From positions 1-39,059 of IMG/VR virus record IMGVR_UViG_3300038701_001780: a DNA stretch of 39,059 bases. The stretch is one strand, 5' to 3'. Below are positions 19,934 to 28,817 of the stretch, piece by piece (position 1 is the stretch's first letter; each line of letters begins with the position of its first letter). A program made the translations under genes and the position numbers. The notes under the pieces are model-generated. The model searched no databases. It was not told the DNA's origin and saw only the letters and a program-made list of their open reading frames with translations. Source of the stretch: a virus.

Positions 19934-20180
19934 AAGGTGGGCGAAAGCCCAACTCATTAGGATGGTGATTGTACGAGGTTAAAGCCGCTGCATTGCAAGT
20001 TAGTTGCCACACGGCAGTCATCATCCTAATGCGGTGAATTAAAACCTGTCTGAGCAAAGCAGACGTTAAACAAAGTGCGTACAGGAGTTCAAGGTCTCCC
20101 AGCACACCGCACACCAAAACACGGCCCCTGTCACTAAATACCCGGCCTAAAACCGGGAGCTAGGTGCTCAGGGGTTTTTT
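19934..20180 (+). ncRNA. Structured late leader RNA, 6S-like, with tRNA-like fold
   Basis: About 245 bases between the late promoter and a strong terminator, with no open gene. Predicted by eye: hairpin 19938-19951 (TGGGC-GAAA-GCCCA); an 18-bp stem of 19955-19972 with 20014-20031, including three wobble pairs; then a three-way junction closed by TGCGGTG/CACCGCA (20030-20036 with 20105-20111) holding a 5-bp/7-base arm (20048-20064) and a 4-bp arm (20084-20099). CACCA follows the closing stem. It would be released as a short RNA when Q is absent. Confidence 0.6.
20125..20180 (+). terminator. Strong intrinsic terminator, tR'-like
   Basis: CCCCTG (20125-20130) pairs with CAGGGG (20169-20174), followed by TTTTTT. 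The loop contains a second GC hairpin (CCCGG-CCTAAAA-CCGGG). It lies about 245 bases after the late promoter and before all late genes, so late expression needs read-through. Confidence 0.75.
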
Positions 20181-20204
20181 ATTGCCTGAAACAAGAGTAA
20201 GGAA

Positions 20205-20468
20205 ATGGAAGCCGAGATAATCAAGTGGCTATTAGGCGTGATTGAAGCCGCCCTATTTGCCGCGCTCATCGGCCTCTGGAAGCAGCAAAAGCGCATCGAC
20301 ACGGAAAGCCATGCCCTGGCACTGGAAGTCACCAACATGCGGGCAACTATCACTGCCCTGCAATCGAATCACGACAAGCTCTACAGCTTAACTACAGAGC
20401 AGAACTACCGCTTTGAGAACAAGCTGGAGCGGCTTTCCGATAAAGTCGAAACCAAAGCAGACAAATGA
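20205..20468 (+). CDS. Small membrane protein with coiled-coil cytoplasmic tail
   Basis: 87 residues starting MEAEIIKWLLGVIEAALFAA. One membrane segment (about residues 6-25) is followed by a long coiled coil (about 30-85: ESHALALEVTNMRATITALQ ... NKLERLSDKVETKADK). The stop overlaps the ATG of the receiver protein (ATGA). It is the first gene of the late operon. It could be a holin-like or anchor protein; the pairing with a receiver suggests it may hold that protein at the membrane, which is inference. Confidence 0.65.
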   Translation: MEAEIIKWLLGVIEAALFAALIGLWKQQKRIDTESHALALEVTNMRATITALQSNHDKLYSLTTEQNYRFENKLERLSDKVETKADK

Positions 20469-20824
20469 ACATCTTAATTGTTGACGACGATCAGACATCA
20501 CGCGATCTGATGTGCTACGCCGCCAAAATGTCAGGCCATGAACATATCTGTGTGGCCTCAGCAAGCGAAGCCTTTCCCCACTTATCAGAAGCGCACATGG
20601 TGCTGTGTGATTGGGAAATGCCCGACTTTGACGGTATCGAGTTCGTCAAGCGCGCACGTCAGTATGGCGTCACCATTCCGATAGTGATGGTCACGGTAAA
20701 AGACCGCTATCACGATCTGGAAATAGCAATAGACTCAGGAGCCAGTGGCTTTATGAGCAAACCCATTAACGTAAAAGAGCTTATCGCAAGAATCAAAATG
20801 GCAGAGGCTAAACTCTGCGCATAA
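20465..20824 (+). CDS. CheY-like response regulator receiver domain protein
   Basis: 119 residues, a single receiver domain with no output domain. All key residues are present: acidic pocket Asp7-Asp8 (ILIVDDDQTSR), phosphoacceptor Asp49 (VLCDWEMPDFDG), Thr77 (IVMVTVKD) and Lys99-Pro100 (GASGFMSKPIN). The aromatic switch position is Phe96. The gene is in the late operon, translationally coupled to a membrane/coiled-coil gene. It could be phosphorylated by a host histidine kinase, or compete with a host CheY-like protein. Receiver proteins are rare in phages of this type. Confidence 0.88.
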   Translation: MNILIVDDDQTSRDLMCYAAKMSGHEHICVASASEAFPHLSEAHMVLCDWEMPDFDGIEFVKRARQYGVTIPIVMVTVKDRYHDLEIAIDSGASGFMSKPINVKELIARIKMAEAKLCA

Positions 20825-21076
20825 GCCACAAGTCTGTGACCTACTCAGCGAGAGATAACTCTCAACACAGTTTAACCCTTCCACGCCACTAGACGCGACA
20901 ACATAATCAGTCGGTCATGCGAACATTGGTTGGGTTTCTATTTATGTCAACGACATCAATGTCGTCTACATCACTTAAAGGCCAGCACCTCTGCGTAAGT
21001 ACGTGAAGCGGAATCAACCGATACGCGCTGCTGACGAGTAGCAGTTCAGGTTTTCATTATTATCAAGGTGGGAGTT
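20825..21076 (+). other. Non-coding region before terminase, with hairpins
   Basis: No gene seen. Three inverted repeats are visible: GAGAG-ATAA-CTCTC near 20850, ACGACA-TCAA-TGTCGT near 20950, and CTGCT-gacgagt-AGCAG near 21030. None has a T tract. The position, just before the small terminase gene, is where many phages keep the packaging start (pac or cos), but nothing here proves it. GGTGGGAG before 21077 is the terminase ribosome site. Confidence 0.45.
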
Positions 21077-21469
21077 ATGACAGCAGGTAGACCACCACTC
21101 TACGAAACGCCGGAAGCTATGCAAAAGGATATAGATGCATACTTTGCTGAGTGCGCTGCAAATGAAAAGCCACCAACTGTTTCAGGGTTAGCTTTTGCTT
21201 TGGATATGTCAACAGAGGCGCTCAGGAAGTATGAGGGTAAAGGTGAATTTGTTGCGACTGTAAAGAAAGCTAAGCAGCGAGTAGAGATTGCATTAGAGGA
21301 AAGACTTGATGCGGCATCACCTGTTGGCGCTATCTTCAACCTAAAAAACAACTTTGGCTGGAAGGATAAAACCGAGGTTAATAATACGGTAAGTATCTCT
21401 GAAATGACCGAAGACCAAATCAATAATCGCATTGCTCAATTGATGGCTGATGCAAAACCTGACGATTGA
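21077..21469 (+). CDS. terS: Terminase small subunit
   Basis: 130 residues from the ATG at 21077, with GGTGGGAG just upstream. It starts MTAGRPPLYETPEAMQKDID and has 'TVSGLAFALDMSTEALRKYE', a helix-turn-helix used by terminase small subunits to bind the packaging site, then 'ASPVGAIFNLKNNFGWKDKT', typical of this group. It overlaps the large subunit by 20 bases. It selects phage DNA and stimulates the motor. Confidence 0.85.
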   Translation: MTAGRPPLYETPEAMQKDIDAYFAECAANEKPPTVSGLAFALDMSTEALRKYEGKGEFVATVKKAKQRVEIALEERLDAASPVGAIFNLKNNFGWKDKTEVNNTVSISEMTEDQINNRIAQLMADAKPDD

Positions 21470-22925
21470 GAAAAAGAAAGAGCTGTTAGCGTTACTGGAA
21501 CAAAAAGAAGCGCTTAAAAAGAAAACACTCTACCTTTCAATCTATCAATCGTTTTATGGCTGGCAACGTGACTTTGTTGCAGCTACCAAAGAATATTATG
21601 AATGCTGCCTTTGTGCCGCGAACCAGATTGGTAAAACCTATCTCGGCACGGACATTGATGCGATGCATTTGCTCGGTGATTACCCTGACGATTGGAAAGG
21701 GCATCGGTTTGACTTCCCGCCTATGTGTTGGGGGTTGGGTTACTCGATGGAGAAAACCCGCGACCTGTTGCAGTCTGCCTTATTCGGAAAACTGCGTAAT
21801 GGTGAGTTCTCAGGCGGTTTAATACCAAAAGACCGCATCATTGACTATGAGAGCGCGTCGGGCACATCAGGGGCATGCAGAACAGTCAGGGTTAAGCACA
21901 AGCTCGGTACGTCAGTGATTCAGTTCTGGTCCTACTCTCAGGGCCAACACGCCATTATGGGTGACGTGGTTGATTGGGTGCATGTGGATGAGGAGCCTAC
22001 AGACCAGGAAATCAGACCGCAGGTTTTAACCAGGACGGCCAACGGTGACAGAGGCAAAGGTGGCAGGATTATCTACACCTTTACGCCAGAGAACGGTAGA
22101 ACCGATCTGGTCATCATGTTCAAAGACAATCCGGCGCAAAGCCAGTTCTTTATGCAAAAGGGCTGGGACGATGCGCCTCACATGACCGAGGAAAAGCGCG
22201 AGCGGATGCTTGCTGCTTACCCTGCGCATCAGCGTGATATGCGCACCAAAGGCGAGCCGATGCTGGGTCACGGTCGCATTTACGACATTGCCGACGAGTT
22301 CATTACCTGTGATCCGTTTCCGATACCCGATCACTGGTTCATCATCAACGGCATGGACTTTGGCTGGGATCACCCGCAGGCACACATTCAGCTTGTCGAG
22401 GACAGAGACGCTGGTGCTTTTTATGTCGTCAAGTCCTACAAGGCGGCAAAGGTATCAGCTAACGACGCCTGGGGCGCTGTGAAATCATGGGCGGCAAACA
22501 TTCCTGTTGCGTGGCCGCATGATGGCCTGCAGCACGAAAAAGGCCGTGATGACGCGGTGCAGCAAAAAGTCCACTACCAAAATGCAGGCTTCAAAATGCT
22601 GCCGAACATGGCGACCTGGCCCGAAGTCGCTGACGGAAAAGGCGGCATGAAGACAGGGGGTAACTCTGTCGAGAATGGCTTGTATGAAATCGGCGACCTG
22701 ATGCGAAAAGGGCTGTTTAAGGTCTTTGTCGGACAGCCTGATGTGATGGATGAGATCAGGCAGTACCACCGCGACGACAAAGGCAAGGTAGTGAAGGTGC
22801 GTGATGATCTTCTGGATGCTATCCGCTATGCCTACATGATGCGCCGTTATGCCGTGAGAATCGGTGAGATAAACAAGCCAAACAAAGTCCTTATACCCAA
22901 ACCACTCAGACCAATGGGAAGATAG
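21450..22925 (+). CDS. terL: Terminase large subunit
   Basis: 491 residues. The N-terminal ATPase has an AANQIGKTYLGTD Walker A variant and VVDWVHVDEEPTD Walker B with catalytic Glu. The C-terminal RNase H-like nuclease has acidic residues in NGMDFGWDHPQAH, VAWPHDGLQHEKG and VRDDLLDAIRYA. It packages DNA into the prohead and cuts it, docking on the portal. It belongs to the Terminase_6-type group that goes with P22-like portals. Confidence 0.93.
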   Translation: MQNLTIEKKKELLALLEQKEALKKKTLYLSIYQSFYGWQRDFVAATKEYYECCLCAANQIGKTYLGTDIDAMHLLGDYPDDWKGHRFDFPPMCWGLGYSMEKTRDLLQSALFGKLRNGEFSGGLIPKDRIIDYESASGTSGACRTVRVKHKLGTSVIQFWSYSQGQHAIMGDVVDWVHVDEEPTDQEIRPQVLTRTANGDRGKGGRIIYTFTPENGRTDLVIMFKDNPAQSQFFMQKGWDDAPHMTEEKRERMLAAYPAHQRDMRTKGEPMLGHGRIYDIADEFITCDPFPIPDHWFIINGMDFGWDHPQAHIQLVEDRDAGAFYVVKSYKAAKVSANDAWGAVKSWAANIPVAWPHDGLQHEKGRDDAVQQKVHYQNAGFKMLPNMATWPEVADGKGGMKTGGNSVENGLYEIGDLMRKGLFKVFVGQPDVMDEIRQYHRDDKGKVVKVRDDLLDAIRYAYMMRRYAVRIGEINKPNKVLIPKPLRPMGR

Positions 22926-22928
22926 TTG

Positions 22929-25046
22929 ATGCGCGAATTGCAGGATTTAAAAAAGCTGCATGACAAAGCCTATTCCCACGGCCAAGTCACGCGCGAAAAA
23001 GCCGCTGATGACATGCTTTTCTACTGGGTTACGCAGTGGGATGACAATGTACTGGGTGAGTCTCAGCTGCAGTATCGCGGTGAGTTCAACATTCTGCGTA
23101 AAGCCGGACGTCAGATTATTTCTGACTTGCGGGCAAACCCTATACAGATTGACTTCAAGCCAAAAGATGACAGCCGTGATGACGGCGCTGACTTGCTTGA
23201 TGGTTTGTATCTCACTGATGACCGGGTAAACACCACGCTTGAAGCGTATGACAACGCTCAGAGCGAGGCTGTGGTGTGCGGTGTGGGCGCTTGGGAGCTT
23301 TATACTGATTACCAGACTAATCGCGCCGGTGATGAGAATCAGGTGATTCGTCGTCGCCCATTATACGAAGCGAACAACAACGTATTCTGGGATCCCAACG
23401 CTAAGCGTATGGACAAGTCAGATGCCAAGTATGTGTCCATCCTGACGGCATACAGCAAGGACGGTTACTGCGACCTGGTTCACGAGCTGACCGGCGAGGA
23501 CAAAGATGAGGTAGATGTTAGCTCTTTTGCCACGCCAGAGGATGCAGGCGCGTTTGGTTGGGCCGATACCAAGAATGAACTGTATTACGTCGCCACCATG
23601 TACTGCAGGGAGAAAGTCAAAGATAAGGTTTTGACGCTCGCTGATCCGTTCGGGCAAGTCTTAACACTGCGTGACTCCGACCTGAACGACATCATGGATG
23701 AGCTGCTTGACGCAGGCTATGAAATCACCGGCGAGAAAGACATCAAGCGCTGGAAGGTCACAAAATACATTGTGTCCGGAGCTGACGTGCTTGATGAAAG
23801 TGAGATCGCATCAGAGCATATCCCGGTTGTGCCTGAGTATGGCGAGCGCGCCTTTGTCGGCGGCGAGGAAGTGTACGAGGGCGTCACACGCTTAGCGAAA
23901 GACCCGCAGCGGCTGCGCAACTTCCAGATGAGCTACCTGGCCGACATTGTAAGCCGTAGCCCAAGACGCAAGCCTATCTTTACTGCCGATCAAATCACCG
24001 GTTACGAGTTCATGTATGAGGAAGCCGGGCCGGATAGCAACTATCCTTACCTGCTGCAGAATCGCTTTGATAAGAACGGCGGTCAGCTTCCAGTAGGCCC
24101 AGTGGCAGAAATGCCAGAGCAGCCTATCCCATCCGCATTAATGGCGTCGATGGAGTTGTCACGCCAGGCGGTAGAGGACGTAGCGAATCCCGGCGTGCCC
24201 CAAGACATTGCCGACCCTGATTTGTCAGGCAAAGCGGTCATGGCGCTGCAGAACAGACTTGATCAACAATCACTGGTCTATCAGCAGAATCACAAGCACG
24301 CGAAACGCCGTGATGCTGAGATCTATGCATCAATGGCTTCATTCATTTATGACGCACCGCGCACTGTCACGCTGACACTGCCGGACGGCACGACAAAGAC
24401 AGCCAAAATCATGGAGTCAGTGATTGACCGTGAGACTGGCGATATTGTGGTGCTTAACGACCTGACCAATGCTGAGTTCGAGGTTTACGCGGACATTGGC
24501 CCGAGCTACAACAGCAAGAAAGAGCAAACCATTGAGCAATTAGGCGCTATGGCTCAGATGGTGGCTCAGTCCGATCCGGCACTGATGAAAGCCTTACTGC
24601 TGAAACAAATCACGATGGTTGATGGTGTGGCAATGGACGACATCCGTGAATATGCCAGCAAGCAGTTGCTACTGTCCGGCTTCCGCCAACCAGAGGATGA
24701 GGAAGAAGAAGCAATCCTTGCGCAGGCTCAACAGCAAGGCAACCAACCTGACGCGGCCACACTGATGGCTATGGCTGAAATGGAGAAAGCGAAAGCCGAC
24801 CAGATGCGTGAGCAGCGTGAGGCTCAAGAAGGTATGGCAGAGGCGCAAATCTCCCAGCAGAAAAACCAGATCGGCATGTATGACGCCATGACAAAACGCG
24901 CCAAGGTAGAAGTCGATGCCGAGAAGGCTGGCTATGACATGCGAAAGACTATGGCTGAAACTGAAAGCGTTGAGTTTGAGAATATCCGCAAGCAAATGGA
25001 AGCGCTAAGCGATAGCGAATTGATGCAGATAGCAGTAGGCGGCTAA
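22929..25046 (+). CDS. Portal protein, P22-like
   Basis: 705 residues from the ATG at 22929 (TTG at 22926 also possible). Length and order match the P22 portal family: an N-terminal clip/stem region (DLRANPIQIDFKPKDDSRDD, RRRPLYEANNNVFWDPNAKR), the PSALMASMELSRQAVEDVAN stem-loop region, and a long helical C-terminal barrel rich in Q and E (about residues 590-700). It forms the 12-fold DNA entry ring and tail attachment. It follows the terminase and precedes an unusual protease-like gene. Confidence 0.9.
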   Translation: MRELQDLKKLHDKAYSHGQVTREKAADDMLFYWVTQWDDNVLGESQLQYRGEFNILRKAGRQIISDLRANPIQIDFKPKDDSRDDGADLLDGLYLTDDRVNTTLEAYDNAQSEAVVCGVGAWELYTDYQTNRAGDENQVIRRRPLYEANNNVFWDPNAKRMDKSDAKYVSILTAYSKDGYCDLVHELTGEDKDEVDVSSFATPEDAGAFGWADTKNELYYVATMYCREKVKDKVLTLADPFGQVLTLRDSDLNDIMDELLDAGYEITGEKDIKRWKVTKYIVSGADVLDESEIASEHIPVVPEYGERAFVGGEEVYEGVTRLAKDPQRLRNFQMSYLADIVSRSPRRKPIFTADQITGYEFMYEEAGPDSNYPYLLQNRFDKNGGQLPVGPVAEMPEQPIPSALMASMELSRQAVEDVANPGVPQDIADPDLSGKAVMALQNRLDQQSLVYQQNHKHAKRRDAEIYASMASFIYDAPRTVTLTLPDGTTKTAKIMESVIDRETGDIVVLNDLTNAEFEVYADIGPSYNSKKEQTIEQLGAMAQMVAQSDPALMKALLLKQITMVDGVAMDDIREYASKQLLLSGFRQPEDEEEEAILAQAQQQGNQPDAATLMAMAEMEKAKADQMREQREAQEGMAEAQISQQKNQIGMYDAMTKRAKVEVDAEKAGYDMRKTMAETESVEFENIRKQMEALSDSELMQIAVGG

Positions 25047-26311
25047 TGGATAGGCAGCAGCGATTAGAGGCGCTGAGGATAGCTAGGCAGCGAGGATTGT
25101 TGTCACAGAAACAGTCAGCAGCGGTTCAAGAGTTGGAGCGTAGAGGCATCGGCAGTGGCGGTCAGATGAATCGCCGCATGGAGCGTGAGCAACAGTCTTG
25201 GACGCTTGGGCGTGCTTTCCGTTCTGCGAATCTGGCAACGATGGGTGTGCCAGTTGTTAATGATTTGGCTGGCCTGCTTGATGACTCCTATATGTACCTG
25301 ACAGAGCCTGAAAGCCGGACGTGGGGCAATGCTGCGATGTCAGCGGCAGGTGCGCTGCCGTTTGTGCCATCTGCTGCGGGCATTATTGCTGGCAAGGGTG
25401 CGAAAACCTTAAAGCCTGAGACTGTGCAGCTTGCCGAGACAATGCGTGATGCTGGCGCGAGTCGCGACGAAATCTGGAAGGCAACCGGCGAGGCTACAGG
25501 CCAGCCAGCGTTCTTTGATGAGCGGGGGCAGTTGAAGTTCGAGATTGATGATAGTCAGTCTGCACTGACAGACCTTGCCGAACAAAAGCTGGCAAGAGAG
25601 GGTGATGATGCAAGATATGTGGGCTGGCAAGAAGAGGGTTTCAGCCATCAGAAACTGTATGAGTCATACCCTGATGTAAAAGACATTGATCTGAGTATCA
25701 ATAATAACCCTCGAGCGCAAAGCGGTTTTCACACACCGAAAACGTCAGGTGACGAAATGACATTTGGCAGGGCCGAGGAAATTGGCATTGACTCTTTGCC
25801 ATCAGAGGCCAGAAGGATAAATCTTCACGAGTTACAGCATGGAGTTCAGGGCAGAGAGGGGTTTGCTACAGGCGGAAGTCCTAGTCAGTTTAGAGCCGAA
25901 GCAGACTTAGAGGATTTTAGAGAACTGGAAACAGACGACATCTTAAACCGGATGGAAAACCAGTTCAGCGTAGAAGCTAAAATCGCTGCACAGAATCCAA
26001 ACAATGAAACCTATATTGCGGCAATGGAAAAATACTCAGGCGACCCGCTTATTGGAAATGCCGATCCGGAAGTAAAGATACTGGAATACATAAAAGACAC
26101 AGACCCTCAATACAACCGCATTTACAGAGAGAACACTAGCCTAAAATACCGCAGAATGAGCCCACTTGATAAGTACAAAAGGCTTGCTGGTGAAGCGGAA
26201 TCGAGGGCGGTTGAAGCGCGGCGCGACATGCCAATGCTAGACCGAATCAATAAACCCTTCTGGGAAAGCTACGACGTGCCAGAAGATGAGTTTATTTACC
26301 GCTACGACTAG
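25046..26311 (+). CDS. Polyvalent-type protein with HELQH motif, LPD23-like
   Basis: 421 residues. The N-terminus is an amphipathic region; about residues 95-115 are hydrophobic (AAMSAAGALPFVPSAAGIIA). The middle carries 'ETMRDAGASRDEIWKATGEA', 'LKFEIDD' and 'LYESYPDVKDIDLSI', typical of large polyvalent-protein-associated domains. A zincin-like LHELQHGVQGREGFATGGS follows. The EAESRAVEARRD end is also typical. It may be a virion-carried protease delivered with DNA. It lies between portal and scaffold, where P22 has nothing, and ends at a terminator. Confidence 0.65.
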   Translation: MDRQQRLEALRIARQRGLLSQKQSAAVQELERRGIGSGGQMNRRMEREQQSWTLGRAFRSANLATMGVPVVNDLAGLLDDSYMYLTEPESRTWGNAAMSAAGALPFVPSAAGIIAGKGAKTLKPETVQLAETMRDAGASRDEIWKATGEATGQPAFFDERGQLKFEIDDSQSALTDLAEQKLAREGDDARYVGWQEEGFSHQKLYESYPDVKDIDLSINNNPRAQSGFHTPKTSGDEMTFGRAEEIGIDSLPSEARRINLHELQHGVQGREGFATGGSPSQFRAEADLEDFRELETDDILNRMENQFSVEAKIAAQNPNNETYIAAMEKYSGDPLIGNADPEVKILEYIKDTDPQYNRIYRENTSLKYRRMSPLDKYKRLAGEAESRAVEARRDMPMLDRINKPFWESYDVPEDEFIYRYD

Positions 26312-26332
26312 CGACACAGAATTTACCAATAG

Positions 26333-26357
26333 AAACCCGCCATCGAGCGGGTTTTTT
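26333..26357 (+). terminator. Intrinsic terminator between portal block and scaffold
   Basis: AACCCGC-CATCGA-GCGGGTT followed by a T run to 26357. A textbook intrinsic terminator inside the late operon. Read-through by an antiterminated polymerase is needed unless scaffold and coat have their own promoter. Confidence 0.8.
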
Positions 26358-26402
26358 ATTGCCCGATTTTTACTGAGGCGACCAGGTTAAACGCGCACCT
26401 TA

Positions 26403-26421
26403 CTTGTGAGGTTTTCACAAG
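26403..26421. repeat. Perfect inverted repeat before scaffold gene
   Basis: CTTGTGA-GGTTT-TCACAAG, 30 bases before the scaffold ATG. It could be an mRNA hairpin affecting scaffold translation or a binding site for a regulator. No T tract follows. GGTTAA lies on both sides. Confidence 0.5.
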
Positions 26422-26450
26422 GTTAATCGTTACCATGCGAGGCAAGAAAA

Positions 26451-27503
26451 ATGGCAAAAACTCTGGAACAGTTAAAGGAAGAAAACGCGAAGTTAGAAGC
26501 AGAAGCCGCAGCCAATCCGCAAGAGGCTGTAGAAGATGAGCCAGAAGCTCAGGACGAGGGCTTAGAGGCTGAAACTGATGACCAAGCGGCAGAATTACCC
26601 GCCGAAGAAGGTGAGTCTGATGCGGATCAAGACAAACCCGATGAGGAAGGTAAGGAAGTAGAACCTGAGGACTGGATGAAACCCGATGATGACCAGACAT
26701 CATCAGGTAGTGATCGCAAGTTTACCGACAGCGATATTGCGGCGGCTAAAAATAAGCTCAAAGCAAAGCTGCAGCGTAAGCACGACGAAGAAACCGAGAA
26801 GCTAAAAGCACGACTCAAAGAGCTTGAGCAAGGCAAACAGCCTGACCTGCAAAAGCCCAAGCGTGAGCAGTTTCTTGACCATGATGACCCGGATGAGGCA
26901 TTTGCCGAAGCGGTGGCTGAGTGGAAGTGGAACCAAAAAAACGCGGAAAGCCAAGCAGAAAAGGCTGCTCAAGACGCCGAGCGCAAGCGAATTGAGCGCA
27001 TGCAGGAGGTTTCTCAGGGCGTCGATGAACACTACCAGCGGGCGGTCACATTGGCCGAGGAAAGCGGTATCAGTGCTGAAATGTATCAATCGGCAGACTA
27101 TCGAGTACGTCAGGCAGTTGATGATGTGTTTGAGGGAGCCGGTGACACGATTGCTGACGCGCTGATTAGCAACCTGGGGAAAGGTTCAGAGCGGGTGTTT
27201 TACAACCTTGGCGTTAATAAAACGCGCCTCTCTGAACTGCAATCACTGTTACGAACAGACCCATCAGGCATCAAAGCCGCTGTCTTTCTCGGTGAACTGA
27301 AACACGACCTAACCGCACCCAAAAAACGTCAATCCAACGCTCCACGCCCAGCTCCCCAAGCAGACGGTGATGCTGCTGTGACCCAATCGGCTAAGGCGCT
27401 CAAGTCGAAGTATGACAAAGCGCACGCCAAAGGTGACAGTCAGACAGCCTTTAATGCCAAACGGGAAGCGAAGCAAGCGGGTGTTGACACATCTAAATGG
27501 TAA
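26451..27503 (+). CDS. Scaffolding protein
   Basis: 350 residues. The N-terminal third is extremely acidic and disordered (EEGESDADQDKPDEEGKEVE), the middle is coiled coil (about 95-200, KHDEETEKLKARLKELEQGK) and the C-terminus is basic (SKYDKAHAKGDSQTAFNAKR), the coat-binding end in P22-like scaffolds. It directs coat assembly and leaves the prohead. It sits directly before the coat gene, as in P22. Confidence 0.85.
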   Translation: MAKTLEQLKEENAKLEAEAAANPQEAVEDEPEAQDEGLEAETDDQAAELPAEEGESDADQDKPDEEGKEVEPEDWMKPDDDQTSSGSDRKFTDSDIAAAKNKLKAKLQRKHDEETEKLKARLKELEQGKQPDLQKPKREQFLDHDDPDEAFAEAVAEWKWNQKNAESQAEKAAQDAERKRIERMQEVSQGVDEHYQRAVTLAEESGISAEMYQSADYRVRQAVDDVFEGAGDTIADALISNLGKGSERVFYNLGVNKTRLSELQSLLRTDPSGIKAAVFLGELKHDLTAPKKRQSNAPRPAPQADGDAAVTQSAKALKSKYDKAHAKGDSQTAFNAKREAKQAGVDTSKW

Positions 27504-27515
27504 TGAGGAACCAAC

Positions 27516-28808
27516 ATGGCAACTTTAACTACAGGTAAGATGGCGGAGGTTCTCCTGGAGAGCGCCGTCGATACATACGAGCATCAAATGCAGATGCTTC
27601 CCTTGGTCACTCGCTTTGAACCCAATGCGGGCGATCTTCAAAACTCTGGCAACGCTGTTTGGCGTCCAGTACAACAACATGCCCCAATCATTGATGGTTG
27701 GGATCTGAGTTCAAGCAAAACTGGCATTATTGAAGAAACTTATCCCGCTATTCTGGGTACGCCGAAAAACGACTTTGTTGAACTGCGTGCCGATGATATG
27801 CGTGATAAGACGTTCTGGGAGCGTCGCGGTGAGCAGTCCGGTAAACGTCAAGCCACCGAACTGAATAAAGGCTTGGCTGAGCTTATCACCACATCTGGCT
27901 CTCTGTTTTATCGCACCAGCGCCACTAGCGGTTATGACGCGATTGCAGAAGCAGGCGCAATGCTGGATGAACGGCAGAAAACCGCCGATCAATCCCGCTA
28001 CGCCGTTATCAATGACCGTGACTATCTGGCTTATGGATCAGACCTCGCTGCTCGTCAAACTGTGCAGGGTCGCCCCGAAACAGTATGGGCTACCGGTCAA
28101 ATCGGCCAGAATGTCGCAGGCTTTGAGGGCGTCTATAAAGGCTCGTTCCTGCCTAACCTGACAGGTGGCGCAGCGCCGACTGTTGCGGTAACGGCTGACG
28201 TCTCAGAAGCGCCAGAAGCAGGCTCAGTGAATAACGCAACAGGTCAGGTTACTAACGTGGATTACCGCGTTGCAACCATCGCTGTGGATGATTCGTCTGG
28301 ACTGAGTGTGGGTGACAAAATTAAGTTCACTAATGGCTCTGATGATGTTCAAGCAATCGGCCTGGCAGACAAAAATCCAACAGGTCAACCAATGACCTTT
28401 ACGATTGTTGAGGTGCCAAACGGTACATCAATCAAGGTCTATCCAAAACCGATTGCGCTGGATGATTCAAGCCTGTCCACCCTGGAACAAGCGTATGCCA
28501 ACATTGATACGCAGATTCTGGATACGGCCTCAGTCACCCGCTTGAATACTGACGCCAGCAAAAAGGCAAACATCTTCTGGACGAAAGATTCAATCGAAGT
28601 GATGACCGGTGAAATCCCGGCTGAACTGATGAAAGAGTTCGGCGGCATGAAGGTGATCAGCGCGACCATGAGCAACGGTCAAATCATGTACCTGGTTTAC
28701 GACGGCAACATTGAAAACATGACGTTCCAATGGCGCTTGTTCACCTGGTACGGCCTGACCAATGCTGATCCATCAGCAAACGGTGTGTTTACGACTTTCT
28801 CAGCGTAA
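27516..28808 (+). CDS. Major coat protein, P22 gp5-like
   Basis: 430 residues, the length of P22 coat. N-terminal 'MAEVLLESAVDTYEHQMQML', 'VWRPVQQHAPIIDGWD' and 'ETYPAILGTPKNDFVELRAD' fit the P22 coat family of the HK97 fold. The middle (about 225-320) is a beta-rich insertion like the I-domain, and the end is TWYGLTNADPSANGVFTTFS. A 12-base gap separates it from the scaffold gene, and a strong terminator-like hairpin follows. Confidence 0.9.
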   Translation: MATLTTGKMAEVLLESAVDTYEHQMQMLPLVTRFEPNAGDLQNSGNAVWRPVQQHAPIIDGWDLSSSKTGIIEETYPAILGTPKNDFVELRADDMRDKTFWERRGEQSGKRQATELNKGLAELITTSGSLFYRTSATSGYDAIAEAGAMLDERQKTADQSRYAVINDRDYLAYGSDLAARQTVQGRPETVWATGQIGQNVAGFEGVYKGSFLPNLTGGAAPTVAVTADVSEAPEAGSVNNATGQVTNVDYRVATIAVDDSSGLSVGDKIKFTNGSDDVQAIGLADKNPTGQPMTFTIVEVPNGTSIKVYPKPIALDDSSLSTLEQAYANIDTQILDTASVTRLNTDASKKANIFWTKDSIEVMTGEIPAELMKEFGGMKVISATMSNGQIMYLVYDGNIENMTFQWRLFTWYGLTNADPSANGVFTTFSA

Positions 28809-28817
28809 ACCAAATCA

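Noticed and set aside
20030-20116. Possible functional tRNA in the late leader
   Set aside because: A 7-bp closing stem and a 5-bp/7-base arm exist, but there is no D-arm, no U at position 33, and the T-arm has only 4 bp. Kept as a tRNA-like RNA element.
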